DNA from: Colwellia marinimaniae
GTDB taxonomy: Bacteria; Pseudomonadota; Gammaproteobacteria; Enterobacterales; Alteromonadaceae
Assembly: GCF_002207865.1 (NCBI RefSeq)
Contig: NZ_BDQM01000006.1
Coordinates: 115,041 to 179,040 of the forward strand
Direction of reading: 5' to 3'
DNA: 64,000 nucleotides
Positions 63,022 through 64,000 of the stretch are shown here, piece after piece; the first letter of the stretch is position 1, and each line of letters opens with the position of its first letter. The position numbers and the translations under genes are program-made. The notes beneath the pieces are model-generated. The model worked only from the letters and a program-made list of their open reading frames with translations, did not search any database and was not told the origin of the DNA.

Positions 63022-63369
63022 GCATTAGCCATCGGTATTATTCAACACGGAAAAGTTGTCTTTACTTCCGCGTATGGTGTAATCGATAGAATAAATAACC
63101 AAGCAATCAATTCAAAAACCCTGTTTCAAATTGGCTCACATTCAAAAGCAATAACCAGCATGATTGCTCTAGAGCTTTTTCATGGTGGAGATCTTGATGG
63201 CTTTGGTAGTGAGTATAGGTTTTCGCCAGAGCATGGTGTTGGTGTCGTCATGTTGACATCAAGTGGTGGCAAAAAGTTTATCAACTTCGCCATAGATACA
63301 ATGGCCGAGTTATTGGCGGATGTAGTCGACAATGACAATAAGCCGAGCGCTAATACTGTAACTGACTAA
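63022..63369 (+). pseudogene. Decayed serine hydrolase (class C beta-lactamase-like)
   Basis: In frame and directly after the upstream stop, the sequence encodes ALAIGIIQHGKVVFTSAYGV and LFQIGSHSKAITSMIALELF, containing an SxxK motif (SHSK), the active-site signature of the beta-lactamase/esterase family. The frame then jumps to a C-terminal-like piece (YRFSPEHGVGVVMLTSSGGK, FAIDTMAELLAD). The N-terminus, the central domain with the YxN motif and most of the body are missing. A non-functional deletion remnant is the likeliest reading. Confidence 0.65.
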
Positions 63370-63477
63370 TTCAGCCAACAAAGGCTTGTCTCTTATGTGG
63401 TAATGGTTAAGTTACCTAGCAATAGGGCTTAAATTCCCTGACGAATGCGGACCAATGACATGAGTATATATTTGTGT

Positions 63478-63646
63478 GGCTCTGTTGTAGAACACTGTTG
63501 TCTATAATGTAACACACTGATTTAAAGGAAGATGTTGCTGATGTGATAAGAACGAGCATCACAAGCATGGATGCTTGTGTTGAGCCCTATGGAAGGGTTT
63601 ATGCGTCTCGCTCGTTTACTCAACAACACCAAACTACAACAGAGCC
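63478..63646. mobile_element. 169-bp element with inverted GGCTCTGTTGTAG termini
   Basis: GGCTCTGTTGTAG (63478-63490) is exactly inverted at 63634-63646. Further inwards the ends stay similar (ACTGTTGT versus GTGTTGTT). The termini resemble those of IS6-family elements, but there is no transposase, so it is a deletion remnant or MITE. It adjoins the broken integrase. Confidence 0.5.
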
Positions 63647-63896
63647 ATTTGATTGGGTATTTACGGGTTGACCCAGAATGCAAACTCGTTTTACCTTCTC
63701 CTTCCGCCAAGTCCTTACTATGGATATAAGTGAGGTAATTACTTACTTCTTGTTCCCCCATATCCTTAGGGTGCCGTTTGTGATTAAAAATAATAAAGCA
63801 TTTTATCCAAAGTAAGTACGCTTTTTCTGTTTGAATACTGTAATGCTTTGTACGAAGGATGTGTCGGATACTCTCAAGAAAAGGTGAAGTAGACAT
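63522..63896 (-). pseudogene. Truncated integron integrase (IntI-like), N-terminal part
   Basis: On the minus strand the first ~58 residues match the N-terminal SAM-like domain of integron integrases: SPFLESIRHILRTKHYSIQT, EKAYLLWIKCFIIFNHKRHP and MGEQEVSNYLTYI. After that the similarity stops (near 63720) and the frame runs into unrelated sequence and the IS-like element. The catalytic tyrosine-recombinase domain, including the IntI-specific insertion, is absent, so the product is inactive. In intact integrons attI and the cassettes would lie just to the right, beyond this window. Confidence 0.75.
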
Positions 63897-64000
63897 AATA
63901 AAACCCTAAAGCTGTATTTATATAAGGGGTATCCCTTTAGCTCCACAAGACGTAAAGTGTTCTTATGGAGCCAATCAAAAAAATGCCTGTCGCTGGCAAA

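Overview
The window looks like chromosome of a marine gammaproteobacterium of the Alteromonadales, close to Colwellia or Thalassotalea. The evidence is the low GC content, the gmk-rpoZ-spoT-trmH-recG block, the polA, glmU/glmS and nirBD/nasA types, and a DUF4212/sodium:solute symporter pair beside a cNMP/CBS/DUF294 protein. The genus is an inference from gene content; no 16S gene or other marker is present.

Layout, left to right. A DUF4399 protein (minus strand) faces a heavy-metal RND efflux operon (CzcI-like, adaptor, pump) at 0.8-5.9 kb. polA follows behind an 840-bp regulatory region with DnaA boxes and a MITE-like element. A minus-strand block (9.6-21.9 kb) holds a solute-binding protein, a DASS anion transporter, recG, trmH, ridA, spoT, rpoZ, gmk, an aromatic/aspartate aminotransferase and a DUF445 protein. 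Then come a periplasmic cyclophilin, a TraF-like outer-membrane protein, greB and tex. At 27.7-28.4 kb lie two near-identical copies of an apparent Fur-controlled small RNA gene. A chemoreceptor, a badly decayed symporter-type sensor kinase, a DcaP porin, an S9 peptidase and a POT peptide transporter follow. A solute-binding protein and an M17 aminopeptidase flank a five-copy 135-bp tandem array made from the aminopeptidase gene's own 3' end. Next are a DEDDh exonuclease and DUF294 protein, the DUF4212/symporter pair, a GGDEF-EAL protein, nirB-nirD-nasA behind a sigma-54 promoter, glmU, a DeoR regulator, glmS, gamma-glutamyltransferase, a membrane protein and a decayed serine hydrolase. The right end carries the stump of an integron integrase interrupted by IS-like ends.

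Genes that appear to work together: nitrate and nitrite assimilation (nasA, nirBD) under apparent NtrC/sigma-54 control; amino-sugar supply (glmU, glmS, DeoR regulator); peptide use (S9 peptidase, POT carrier, M17 aminopeptidase, GGT); stringent response and transcription (spoT, rpoZ, gmk, greB, tex). The symporter operon and the DcaP porin share a palindromic upstream motif (TAGACT...AGTCTA type), so they may form one carboxylate-uptake regulon.

The strongest candidate for something undescribed is the pair of tandem Fur-box small RNAs at 27.7-28.4 kb. Each has a -35/-10 promoter with an overlapping Fur box, two stem-loops with pyrimidine-rich loops, an A/U-rich segment and a U-tailed terminator. 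Several substitutions between the copies preserve base pairing. The layout resembles Pseudomonas PrrF1/PrrF2, but I recognise no RyhB or PrrF core. A family of roughly 160-bp MITE-like repeats with ATACCA...CATTAAG termini is scattered through the window, one copy lying between the two RNA genes.
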